Source: JAKAVN01 sp963796565 (GTDB lineage Bacteria; Desulfobacterota; Binatia; Binatales; Binataceae). From it: a DNA stretch of 64,000 bases. Positions 17,619-25,060 of this stretch are shown here, piece after piece. A program made the translations under genes and the position numbers. The notes under the pieces were generated by a model. It was not told the DNA's origin, made no database searches, and saw only the letters and a list, made by a program, of their open reading frames with translations. The stretch covers positions 62,001-126,000 of the forward strand of contig CAWCMA010000010.1 in assembly GCA_963796565.1 (NCBI GenBank), written 5' to 3'. Position 1 is the stretch's first letter; each line of letters begins with the position of its first letter.

Positions 17619-19001
17619 ATGGCCGGGCGGCGTAGTAAAATCCCTCCAGAGCCAGGTCTCTTTCCCGCCCGGACGCCGGCCGCTCAGCCGTTGGCGGACC
17701 GGATGCGCCCGCGGAGCCTCGACGAGGTCGTCGGCCAGGAGCATCTGCTCGGGCCCGACAAGATGCTGAGCCGGATGCTCGCGGCGGGCGCGCTGCCGTC
17801 GATCATCCTGTGGGGGCCGCCGGGCAGCGGCAAAACCACGATTGCGCTTTTGCTCGCGCAGCAATCCGGCGCGTCCTTTCGCACCATCGCGGCCGTGTCG
17901 GCCGGAATCGCCGAGTTGCGCGAGGCGGTCGAACAGGCGCGGCGCGAGCTGGAAGCCGGCGGGCGCCGCACGGTGGTTTTCATCGACGAGATCCATCGAT
18001 GGAACCGCGCGCAGCAGGACGCCATCCTGCCCCACGTCGAAAGCGGGCTCATCACGCTCATCGGCGCAACCACCGAGAATCCTTCCTTCGAGGTAATCGC
18101 GCCGCTGCTCTCGCGCACCCGCGTGCTGGTGCTGCGTGCGCTCGGCGACGAGGATATCGCGGTGATTCTGCGCCGGGCGCTCGGCGATACCGCGCGCGGC
18201 CTGGGCGCAAGCGGCCTTGCGTTCGAGGACGAGGCGCTCGTCGAGTTGGTGCGCTTCGGCGCGGGCGACGCGCGGCGCGCGCTCAATACGCTGGAGGTGG
18301 CGGCGACGCTCGCGCGCGCGGCCGGCCGCACGGCTATCGCGCCCGAGCAGGTGCGCGAGGCGGCGCAACAGAAGATGCTGCTCTACGACCGCGCCGGCGA
18401 GGAGCATTACAACGTCATCTCGGCCTTCATCAAGAGCATGCGCGGCAGCGATCCCGATGCGGCGCTGTACTGGATGACCCGGATGCTGGAGGCGGGCGAG
18501 GATCCGTTGTTCGTCGCGCGCCGGATGGTGATTTTCGCGGCCGAGGACGTCGGCAACGCCGATCCGCGCGCGCTCCAACTCGCGCTCGCGGTGAAGGACG
18601 CGGTCGATTTTGTCGGGATGCCGGAAGGGGCGATTCCGCTTGCCCAGGGCGTGACCTATCTCGCCTGCGCGCCTAAATCCAACGCGTCGTATCGCGGGAT
18701 GCTGAACGCGCGTGCCGACGCGGTCGAGCGCGGCGCGCTGCCGGTACCGCTCCATCTGCGCAACGCGCCGACCGGCCTGATGCGCAAGCTCGGCTACGGC
18801 GAGGGCTACCGCTATCCGCACGACTCCGAGGGCGCCATCAACGAGCAACACTACATGCCCGACGAGCTGGGCGAGCGGCGCTACTACGAACCTTCCGAGC
18901 GCGGCTATGAAGGGCGGCTCGGCGAATATCTCGAGCGGGTGCGGCTTGCGCGCAAGGGTGGCAAACGACTATCGGAGCCGCCCAAGAAGCCTGGCGGGTG
19001 A
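17619..19001 (+). CDS. rarA: Replication-associated recombination protein A (RarA/MgsA AAA+ ATPase)
   Basis: AAA+ ATPase related to clamp loaders that acts at stalled replication forks. A clamp-loader-like start (PLADRMRPRSLDEVVGQEHL) precedes Walker A ILWGPPGSGKTTIALLLAQQ, Walker B TVVFIDEIHRWNRAQQD and sensor 1 LIGATTENPSFEVI. The C-terminal MgsA domain follows with YNVISAFIKSMRGSDPDAAL, RMVIFAAEDVGNADP and GYRYPHDSEGAINEQHYMP. The ATG at 17619 gives 460 residues, matching the family. It is divergent from the pantothenate kinase gene. No intrinsic terminator is seen before the inverted-repeat element downstream. Confidence 0.95.
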   Translation: MAGRRSKIPPEPGLFPARTPAAQPLADRMRPRSLDEVVGQEHLLGPDKMLSRMLAAGALPSIILWGPPGSGKTTIALLLAQQSGASFRTIAAVSAGIAELREAVEQARRELEAGGRRTVVFIDEIHRWNRAQQDAILPHVESGLITLIGATTENPSFEVIAPLLSRTRVLVLRALGDEDIAVILRRALGDTARGLGASGLAFEDEALVELVRFGAGDARRALNTLEVAATLARAAGRTAIAPEQVREAAQQKMLLYDRAGEEHYNVISAFIKSMRGSDPDAALYWMTRMLEAGEDPLFVARRMVIFAAEDVGNADPRALQLALAVKDAVDFVGMPEGAIPLAQGVTYLACAPKSNASYRGMLNARADAVERGALPVPLHLRNAPTGLMRKLGYGEGYRYPHDSEGAINEQHYMPDELGERRYYEPSERGYEGRLGEYLERVRLARKGGKRLSEPPKKPGG

Positions 19002-19095
19002 CGCGGACCGGCGGTCTGTCAAATCGCGGAGCGGTGAAATACGCGCACAGGACCGCGCGAGGTTCTTCGGCTCTGCTCGCAGACTCGCTCCGCTC

Positions 19096-19322
19096 AGAGT
19101 TTGTGAATTTATTAAGAAAGCGACGCAAAGTGAACCGGGCCTCCCTCTTTGGTCATCCTGAGCGAGCGCTGCGCGAGTCGAAGGATCTACGCGCAGCGAT
19201 TCGATTCTGGTCGCGCCTGGCCTGCGGCGCCGCGCCGCACGGGAACAATCGCTTCGCATTGATCCTACGCTACGCTCAGGATGACTGAAGAAGGAAGTTC
19301 GCTCAAAAAATTCACAAACTCT
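19096..19322. repeat. nested inverted-repeat element (MITE/REP-like), about 227 bp
   Basis: Outer perfect 15-bp inverted repeats AGAGTTTGTGAATTT (19096-19110) and AAATTCACAAACTCT (19308-19322) enclose an inner perfect 13-bp pair, GTCATCCTGAGCG (19152-19164) and CGCTCAGGATGAC (19273-19285). There is no coding capacity that looks real. The inner motif resembles the CTGAGCG/CGCTCAGGATGA repeats that are abundant in many environmental genomes. The stretch 19002-19446 between rarA and HU holds this element and no gene. Confidence 0.6.
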
Positions 19323-19446
19323 CAGAATGACCCCAAGACGCAGCTTCGATTCAGAACGAAGGCGACTGCGCTCGCGCGCTGAAATGGATCGCGGGGCCGA
19401 AGCATCGCCGCGGCCCCGCGATCAGCAAACTTTTGGAAGTCCGCGC

Positions 19447-19728
19447 TTAGCGCGCGCCGAGCACGGCATCCTTGAGTGCCTTGGCAGGCGTGAAACGCAG
19501 GCGGGTGCGCGCCGGAATCTTGATCGCTTCGCCAGTGGCCGGGTTACGCCCCATCCGGGCTTTGGTCTTGCGCTTGCGAAAAATCCCCAGTCCCGCAAGG
19601 CGCAGCGAGCCTTCCTTCTTCAGTTCGCGCACCACGAGGGCGGTCAATTCCTCGAGCGCGACCTTGGCGTCCTTCTTGGACATTTTAACTTTGTCGGCGA
19701 GATGCGCCGCGACCTGCGACTGCGTCAT
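19447..19728 (-). CDS. HU family DNA-binding protein
   Basis: A small basic histone-like protein of 93 residues that bends and packs DNA as a dimer. The helical part TQSQVAAHLADKVKMSKKDA leads to the beta arm GSLRLAGLGIFRKRKTKARM, then GRNPATGEAIKIPARTRLRF and the C-terminal helix PAKALKDAVLG, all standard for HU/IHF. Three ATG codons follow each other. AAGGAGG sits directly against the first, so the third (19728) with a six-base spacing is the likely start. It is transcribed alone, with a long inverted repeat in its upstream region. IHF subunits are the alternative; HU fits better. Confidence 0.92.
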   Translation of the reverse strand: MTQSQVAAHLADKVKMSKKDAKVALEELTALVVRELKKEGSLRLAGLGIFRKRKTKARMGRNPATGEAIKIPARTRLRFTPAKALKDAVLGAR

Positions 19729-19796
19729 CATCATCCTCCTTGTGCGAGTGCGAGTTTCGCAAACAGAGCGTGAACCAGCGCCACGTCATTTGCAAG

Positions 19797-19841
19797 CCGC
19801 CACGGGAGCAAAACCTGCGTTTTTCTTAAGAACCGTGGCGG
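19797..19841. promoter_or_regulatory. inverted repeat upstream of the HU gene
   Basis: Perfect 9-bp arms CCGCCACGG (19797-19805) and CCGTGGCGG (19833-19841) frame the 10-bp palindrome TTCTTAAGAA (19823-19832). It lies about 70-115 bases upstream of the HU start. On the plus strand TTTTTC follows the right arm, so it could also act as a weak plus-strand terminator. On the minus strand it would be promoter or leader sequence of HU. Confidence 0.35.
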
Positions 19842-19955
19842 TTTTTCAACAGGCTCAGCTTTGAGCCATTGGGGCAGAGGCACTTTTTTGTCGCACGCGC
19901 GGCTCGTCTCCGTCCCGCACGCGATTGGCGATGTCCGCCAGTATGGGAATGTCCG

Positions 19956-20723
19956 CTAGTACAGGACTTCGATCAGATACAGTCCGGCCGCTGGCGCGGG
20001 TGCCGGCGCCAGCGCCCGCTCGCGGCTCGCGAGCAGCCTGGCGATGGCATCCGCGGGCGGCTTGCCCGCGGACTTACCGCGCCCCATCTCGACCATCGCG
20101 GCCACCATCGTGCGCACCATGTGGCGCAAAAACGCGGTCGCCTCGACCCGGTAGACGAGATGACGCTCGCTTTCACGCCGCCAGCGGCTGAGATCGACCC
20201 GCCGCACCGTGGTCTTTTCGGCCGATCCCAACGAACGGAAGGCGGCGAAATCGTGTTCGCCTACGAACGCCGCCGCCGCGGCGTTCATCGCATCCATATC
20301 CAGTGGCTCGCGCACCAGCCACGCGGAGTTGCGCTCGAACGCCGAGCGCGTCGGCTGGTTGAGCACGCGGTATTCGTAGATTCGAAGCCGCGCGTCGCGG
20401 CGCGGATCGAAGTTGTCGCTGGCCTCCGACGCGTCGCGCACCACGATGTCGGGCGGCAATATTGCGTTGAGCGCGCGTGCGAGTTCAGCGGGATCGAATG
20501 GCCGCGGCAGCCGCGCCGCGGCGACCTGTCCGCGCGCATGCACACCGGCGTCGGTGCGTCCCGCGCCGCGCACGCGTATCGGTGCGCCGAAGATTCGCGC
20601 GAGCGCCTCTTCCAGCCGGGCCTGGATCGAATCCTGGCCGCTTTGCATCTGCCAGCCCGAGTAGTTGGTGCCGTCGTACTCGAGCGTGAGCCGAACCTGT
20701 ATTGCGTTCTGTTCGAGCGTAAT
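19956..20723 (-). CDS. truA: tRNA pseudouridine synthase A, start codon non-canonical or frame disturbed
   Basis: Makes pseudouridine at positions 38-40 of tRNA anticodon arms. The catalytic aspartate is in RGAGRTDAGVHARGQVAAAR. The conserved start RLTLEYDGTNYSGWQMQSGQ and the C-terminal RHMVRTMVAAMVEMGRG are present. The frame containing YDGTNYSGW has no ATG, GTG or TTG upstream of it, even well into the preceding gene. The best candidates are ATT at 20723 or ATA at 20702. An ATG at 20752, two bases after the usg stop, would be ideal but reads only nine codons to a TAA that overlaps the ATT. So either a rare AUU start is used, or one base is missing in the sequence. Usg and truA are neighbours in many bacteria. 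Confidence 0.88.
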   Translation of the reverse strand: MTLEQNAIQVRLTLEYDGTNYSGWQMQSGQDSIQARLEEALARIFGAPIRVRGAGRTDAGVHARGQVAAARLPRPFDPAELARALNAILPPDIVVRDASEASDNFDPRRDARLRIYEYRVLNQPTRSAFERNSAWLVREPLDMDAMNAAAAAFVGEHDFAAFRSLGSAEKTTVRRVDLSRWRRESERHLVYRVEATAFLRHMVRTMVAAMVEMGRGKSAGKPPADAIARLLASRERALAPAPAPAAGLYLIEVLY

Positions 20724-20754
20724 TACTTGGAGCGGTTTCCTGGTTGAAGCATTC

Positions 20755-21753
20755 CTACGCGGTACCTGGGGCTGCCACCGCGGCGAACTTTTCCGCCACC
20801 CACACGGCGTCGAGCGCGGCCAGGCGCGCGTTGTCGAAAGCGCACCATACGGATGCGCCGGCCGGCTGCGCGCCGAGCATGACCAGAATCGCCTCCTGGC
20901 CGACCGCGTCGATCACTCCGGCGCTGCCCTCTTCACCGGCAACCATCAGCAGGCCGGGCGCGGCGCGCAAGCGCGCGGCCAGATTGTCCGGGTCGGCGGG
21001 ATCAGGAATCAGGACCGTCATCGCCGAGCCATGGAGCACGGCGATATGGACGACTTCGATCAGTAGTCGTGGCGCGGCGCCGAGTAACGCGGCGGTCTGC
21101 GCGGCGAGGGCCGCGGCTAGTCCCGATGCCGGGTCCGCGGGGTAAGCGTTGAAGGCGCGCTGGATCTCGCCTTCTTCCAGATTGTGTGTCCCGCTAAGCA
21201 GGTCTCGCGCTTCCTGGACGACCTCTTCCACGCTATGACGTCCCGCGCTGCTTGCGCCAAGCATCATGGTCGCGCATACGACTCCATTTTGCGCACCGGC
21301 CGCGCTGATGATGGTGGCAAGCGCGTGGGCGGCGGGATGAGGGATCGCAATAACATTGTTGCTCGCGGCGAACTCGGCGATTCGTTCCGGCGGCGTGAAT
21401 CCGGGCGCGACCAGGTGTATCGACGGGACTTCCGAGGGTGCGCGCAAGGCGGCGCTCAAATCGACCAGCAGCGGACCCGGGCACGCGCGAACGATATCGG
21501 CCGCCCAACTCGGCGCGACCGCGAGGAATGCGATGTCGAAGCGGGAAAGCTCGGCCGCCTCGTGGAACTCGGCGACCAGCAGCGCGTCGCCCAGCGCCTC
21601 GACAGTTTGGGTGGCCCCGCGCTCGGTCGCGAACAGCGCCAGTTCGGCGCAAGGCAGGGCGCGCGCGTCGATGAGCTCGACTATTTGCTCGCCGACCGCG
21701 CCGGTGGCGCCGACAACTGCGATCTTGAGCTCGCGGCCGGGCGCCGCGGCCAT
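20755..21753 (-). CDS. usg: Aspartate-semialdehyde dehydrogenase homologue of Usg type, catalytic Cys absent
   Basis: NAD(P)-binding protein with the ASADH fold: KIAVVGATGAVGEQIVELID at the N-terminus and HIAVLHGSAMTVLI in the C-terminal domain. True ASADH has an N-C-x-T motif carrying the catalytic cysteine. Here the equivalent stretch reads NVIAIPHPAAHALATI (about residues 133-148), with no cysteine. E. coli Usg likewise lacks it and sits next to truA, as here. Dehydrogenase activity is therefore doubtful. A real asd may lie elsewhere. The ATG at 21753 comes one base after the leuB stop, so translation is probably coupled. Automated annotation would likely call it asd. Confidence 0.8.
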   Translation of the reverse strand: MAAAPGRELKIAVVGATGAVGEQIVELIDARALPCAELALFATERGATQTVEALGDALLVAEFHEAAELSRFDIAFLAVAPSWAADIVRACPGPLLVDLSAALRAPSEVPSIHLVAPGFTPPERIAEFAASNNVIAIPHPAAHALATIISAAGAQNGVVCATMMLGASSAGRHSVEEVVQEARDLLSGTHNLEEGEIQRAFNAYPADPASGLAAALAAQTAALLGAAPRLLIEVVHIAVLHGSAMTVLIPDPADPDNLAARLRAAPGLLMVAGEEGSAGVIDAVGQEAILVMLGAQPAGASVWCAFDNARLAALDAVWVAEKFAAVAAPGTA

Positions 21754-21754
21754 C

Positions 21755-22861
21755 TCAGGTCTCGGTCCCCTCGAGCTTTTCGCGCACCAGCCGGCCCATC
21801 GCCTTGCAACCGACCACCTTGGTGCCCGCGCCGGTTCCGAGGTCGCGCGTGCGGTAGCCCTCATGCAACACGCTCTCGACCGCCTGCTCGATTATCTCGG
21901 CCTCGGAGCGCAGCCCGAGCGAGTGCTCGAGCAGCATCGCGGCGGACAGGATGGCCGCGAGCGGATTGGCCTCGTCGCGACCGGCGATATCGGGGGCGGT
22001 GCCGTGAATCGGCTCGAACAGCCCCACCCGGTATCCGGCACTGTTGAGCTCGTCGCCGAGCGAAGCCGACGGCAGCAGGCCCATCGAGCCCGCCAGCACC
22101 GAGGCTTCGTCGGTCAGGATATCGCCGAACATGTTCTCGGTAACGATGACGTCGAAGTCGCGCGGGCGGCGGATGAGATGCATCGCCATCGAGTCGACGA
22201 GCTGGTTGTCGAAGGCGACATCCTTATATTCTGCGGCCAGCTCGCCGGCGATCTCACGCCACAGTCGCGAGGTGGCGAGGATGTTGGCCTTGTCGACCGA
22301 GGTCAGGTGCTTGCGGCGATTGCGCGCGAGCTCGAAGCCGTAGCGCAGCACGCGGACGATCTCCTCCTCGGAGTACACGCAGGTATCGATCGCGCCGCGC
22401 AGGTCGCCGTTGTTGCGCCGCTCGGAGGGTTTGCCGTAGTAGATGCCGCCGGTGAGCTCGCGGATGACCACCAGGTCGACGCCGTTGATGATCTCCTGGC
22501 GCAGCGGAGAGGTCGCGGTCAGTTCCTTGACCGCCTTGACCGGCCGCACGTTGGCGAACAGCCCGAGCTCCTTGCGTAATGTGAGCAGCGCCTGCTCGGG
22601 ACGCTTGTCGGCCTTGGGGTCGTCCCACTTGGGGCCGCCTACCGCGCCAAACAGGATCGCGTCGCTGTCATGCGCCTGCTTGAGCACGTCGTCGGGTAAC
22701 GGCGTGCCAAACTGATCGATCGCATGACCGCCGGCGGTGCCCTCCTTGAACTCGAGATCGAGCGCGGCGTTGCGCGCCACGACCTTAAGCACCTGCAGTG
22801 CCTCGCCGACGACTTCGGGGCCGATCCCGTCACCCTTGAGAACCAGAATCTTGTAAACCAT
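21755..22861 (-). CDS. leuB: 3-isopropylmalate dehydrogenase
   Basis: Third step of leucine synthesis: NAD-dependent oxidation and decarboxylation of 3-isopropylmalate. Family marks are MVYKILVLKGDGIGPEVVGE, GAVGGPKWDD, the substrate loop LRKELGLFANVRPVK, ELTGGIYYGKP, and the metal-site region followed by GSMGLLPSASLGD and FEPIHGTAPDIAGRDEANPL. At 368 residues it has the usual size. It is downstream of leuA across a 316-base spacer, so it may be read from the leuA promoter or from one in the spacer. It is followed by usg and truA with almost no spacing. Confidence 0.96.
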   Translation of the reverse strand: MVYKILVLKGDGIGPEVVGEALQVLKVVARNAALDLEFKEGTAGGHAIDQFGTPLPDDVLKQAHDSDAILFGAVGGPKWDDPKADKRPEQALLTLRKELGLFANVRPVKAVKELTATSPLRQEIINGVDLVVIRELTGGIYYGKPSERRNNGDLRGAIDTCVYSEEEIVRVLRYGFELARNRRKHLTSVDKANILATSRLWREIAGELAAEYKDVAFDNQLVDSMAMHLIRRPRDFDVIVTENMFGDILTDEASVLAGSMGLLPSASLGDELNSAGYRVGLFEPIHGTAPDIAGRDEANPLAAILSAAMLLEHSLGLRSEAEIIEQAVESVLHEGYRTRDLGTGAGTKVVGCKAMGRLVREKLEGTET

Positions 22862-23177
22862 CTATGCTTGCGGAGTCCCAGCAGCGGAAGTGGAGAGACC
22901 GATAGGCTTCGGGCAGATTCGCTTCAAGCGTCGCGCGGTCGAGGTAAAGTGAGGCAAATTCAGGCAATTTCAGGAAATCGTCCGGCGGGCGCCATCTTCC
23001 CCTGTTCGATACCTTTCGCCGGGCGGATCAAGCGCGCCTTGCCCGACGCCATTAGCACTTAGCCCAACGCGACTGTCGCGGCAAGCCCCCGGAACGGCCG
23101 GCCCCAAAAGCATAGGTCACCCAAGGATCCTTGCCGCGGCAAGCGTGATCGGTCGCCTTGCAAAAAAGCCGCCCCGC
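22862..23177. other. spacer between leuA and leuB
   Basis: About 316 bases with no gene I can support. Structures seen: a 14-bp perfect palindrome CTTGCCGCGGCAAG (23130-23143); a run of six T on the minus strand 12 bases after the leuA stop without a convincing stem; and a small imperfect repeat of AATTCAGGCAA-like units (22955-22976). A minus-strand frame of about 30 codons starting near 23053 is too short and featureless to call. Confidence 0.35.
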
Positions 23178-24761
23178 CTATGCCCCTTCGGCCGGGCGCA
23201 GCACCGCCGACCGTACTCGCCCCTGGAGGCGGTTGAGCGCGTTGACCAGCGCGAGCGCGCTCGCCATCACGATGTCGCTGTGCGCGCCCTGGCCCGCGAC
23301 GGTCATGCCGTCGGAGGACACCAGGCAGCTCACTTCGCCCAGCGCGTCAGTGCCGCCGGTGATGGCCTTGACCGAGTAGCGCTCGAGGGCAGGCTGCACG
23401 CCGGCCAGCTTGTAGATCGCCTTGTAGCACGCGTCGACCATGCCGTCGCCCGACGCCTCGGCGACGCGATCCTCGCCGCCCCCGATGCGCATCGTCACTT
23501 CGGCATGCGGCGTGGTTTTGGTCGATGACGTCACGTGCACGTCGAGCAGCTCGAAGTGGTCGGCGGTGCGGCGCGTCTCCTCGTTGATCAGGGCCAGGAT
23601 GTCGTCGTCGTAGACGATTTTTTTCTTGTCGCACAGCACCTTGAAGGCGGCGAAGGCCTTGTTGACGTCGATCGAGGCGGCGTCGACGCCCAGCTCTTCA
23701 AGCCGATTGACGAAGGCGTGGCGGCCCGAATGTTTGCCCAGCACCAGCTTGTTGGAGGGGATCCCGATGTCCTCGGGCTTCATGATTTCGTAGGTCAGCT
23801 TGTACTTGAGCACGCCGTCCTGATGGATGCCGGCCTCGTGCGCGAAGGCGTTATCGCCGACGATGGGCTTGTTGGGCGGTACGGGCTGGCCGATGATCTG
23901 CGAGAGCAGGCGCGAGGCCGGGTAGATCTGGCGCGTGTCGATCCCGGTCCGTACTTCCATCAGGTCGCGCCGCGTGCAGAGCGCCATCACCACCTCTTCC
24001 ATCGAGGTGTTGCCGGCGCGCTCGCCGATACCGTTGATCGTGCATTCGACCTGGCGCACGCCGTTTTTGATCGCGGCCAGCGAGTTGGCGACCGCGAGGC
24101 CGAGGTCGTTATGGCAGTGCGCGCTCCAGATCACGCGGTCGGCGCCCTCGACGTTGCGCCGCATGTACGCGAACATCTCGCCGAACTCCTCGGGGATCGC
24201 GTGGCCGGTGGTGTCGGGCAGGTTGATGATGCGGGCGCCGGCGCGGATCACCTCGGTGCAAATCTTGGCCATGTAGTCCCAGTCCGAGCGCGAGGCGTCC
24301 TCGCACGAGAACTCGATATAGTCCAGATGCTGCTTGGCTCGCGCGACCGCCCAGGTCGAAGCGCTCAGCACGTCCTCGCGCGTCATGTTGAGCTTGTACT
24401 TGAGATGGATGTCGGAGGTCGCGATGAAGATGTGGATGCCGGGGTTGCGGGCCTTGTCGACCGCGCGCAGCGCCGCGTCGACGTCTTCTTCGCGGGTGCG
24501 CGAGAGGCTGACCACGGTCGGCCGGGTGACGGTCTCGGCGATGCGATGGACCGACTCGAAATCGCCGGGCGAGGACGCGGCGAAGCCGCCCTCGATGATG
24601 TCGACGCCCAGGCGCTCGAGTTGGCGCGCGATCGCGAGCTTCTCCTCGACGTTCATGGTGCAACCCGGCGATTGTTCGCCGTCGCGCAGTGTGGTGTCGA
24701 AGATGCGGACGTAGTTGGGGTCGGGCAGGATGTCCCGGACATCGGTTATGGTCTTGGCCAT
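23178..24761 (-). CDS. leuA: 2-isopropylmalate synthase
   Basis: First committed step of leucine synthesis: acetyl-CoA plus 2-ketoisovalerate. The TIM barrel begins with YVRIFDTTLRDGEQSPGCTM, the metal-binding HxH is in WSAHCHNDLGLAVANSLAAI, and GIGERAGNTSMEEVVMAL is present. The C-terminal LeuA dimer domain (about residues 390-520), the site of leucine feedback, is complete. At 527 residues it is the long bacterial form. The ATG at 24761 is preceded by GGAGGAG at 13 bases. Expression is predicted to be set by the attenuator immediately upstream (leader peptide 24897-24989, terminator 24823-24872). Confidence 0.97.
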   Translation of the reverse strand: MAKTITDVRDILPDPNYVRIFDTTLRDGEQSPGCTMNVEEKLAIARQLERLGVDIIEGGFAASSPGDFESVHRIAETVTRPTVVSLSRTREEDVDAALRAVDKARNPGIHIFIATSDIHLKYKLNMTREDVLSASTWAVARAKQHLDYIEFSCEDASRSDWDYMAKICTEVIRAGARIINLPDTTGHAIPEEFGEMFAYMRRNVEGADRVIWSAHCHNDLGLAVANSLAAIKNGVRQVECTINGIGERAGNTSMEEVVMALCTRRDLMEVRTGIDTRQIYPASRLLSQIIGQPVPPNKPIVGDNAFAHEAGIHQDGVLKYKLTYEIMKPEDIGIPSNKLVLGKHSGRHAFVNRLEELGVDAASIDVNKAFAAFKVLCDKKKIVYDDDILALINEETRRTADHFELLDVHVTSSTKTTPHAEVTMRIGGGEDRVAEASGDGMVDACYKAIYKLAGVQPALERYSVKAITGGTDALGEVSCLVSSDGMTVAGQGAHSDIVMASALALVNALNRLQGRVRSAVLRPAEGA

Positions 24762-24822
24762 CGGCGTCTCTCTCTCCTCCGTGCGTTCCGTGACGGACGG
24801 GGCCGCAAGGCCGCGCGGCGGG

Positions 24823-24872
24823 CAAAAAAGAAACGCCCCGGGCGGCCTTTTGGCCCTCCGCCCGGGGCGTTT
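24823..24872 (-). terminator. leucine attenuator: intrinsic terminator before leuA
   Basis: On the minus strand a perfect 15-bp stem AAACGCCCCGGGCGG (24872-24858) pairs with CCGCCCGGGGCGTTT (24845-24831) around a 12-base loop, followed by TCTTTTTT ending at 24824. It lies 24 bases after the stop of a leucine-rich leader peptide and about 60 bases before leuA. Its 5' arm (CCGGGCGGAGGGCC, region 3) can alternatively pair with GGCCCTCGCC in the leader (region 2, 24918-24933), giving an antiterminator. Region 2 can itself pair with GGGCCTTA (region 1, 24942-24935). These three exclusive pairings are the classical attenuation set. Confidence 0.9.
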
Positions 24873-24896
24873 GGTTCAGGTTTTAAAGTCGCTTCC

Positions 24897-24989
24897 TTAA
24901 GCCTGCACCACGACGCTCCCGGCGAGGGCCTTAATAAGGCCCAAGCTAAGCAGCAGTCCAAGCAGCAGGGTCAGGCACGGCGACATCAT
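24897..24989 (-). CDS. leuL: leu leader peptide (attenuator), 30 residues
   Basis: A 30-codon frame from ATG ATG (24989) to TAA (24899-24897). Ten of 30 residues are leucine (positions 6, 8-10, 12-14, 16, 18 and 22), with Ile19 and three valines at 26-28, so nearly half are branched-chain residues. The core reads LTLLLGLLLSLGLI. The Leu codons 16 and 18 lie over region 1 of the attenuator (24935-24942). A ribosome stalled there for lack of leucyl-tRNA would block 1:2 pairing, allow the 2:3 antiterminator and let transcription reach leuA. No Shine-Dalgarno is present; the promoter places the transcript start at or beside the ATG. Confidence 0.88.
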   Translation of the reverse strand: MMSPCLTLLLGLLLSLGLIKALAGSVVVQA

Positions 24990-24993
24990 GTTT

Positions 24994-25023
24994 ATTCTAG
25001 GCGGGGCACTAAAGCACAGTCAA
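24994..25023 (-). promoter_or_regulatory. sigma70-like promoter of the leu leader and leuA
   Basis: On the minus strand -35 TTGACT (25023-25018), an 18-base spacer, and -10 TAGAAT (24999-24994). The expected start, about seven bases after the -10, falls at 24989-24986, inside the ATGATG of the leader peptide. The leader mRNA would thus be leaderless or nearly so. The promoter occupies the short gap after pssA (ends 25061), so leuA has its own promoter inside the larger cluster. Confidence 0.75.
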
Positions 25024-25060
25024 GCGGTCATTCAGACTCACCGCAGACTCACCGCCGCGC

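Noticed and set aside
22960..23060. Small minus-strand frame of about 30 codons in the leuA-leuB spacer, considered as a second leader peptide
   Set aside because: Not rich in branched-chain residues, no terminator follows and no promoter was seen.
23130..23143. 14-bp palindrome CTTGCCGCGGCAAG as an operator or terminator
   Set aside because: No loop, no T-run, far from a mapped promoter; in GC-rich DNA such palindromes arise by chance.
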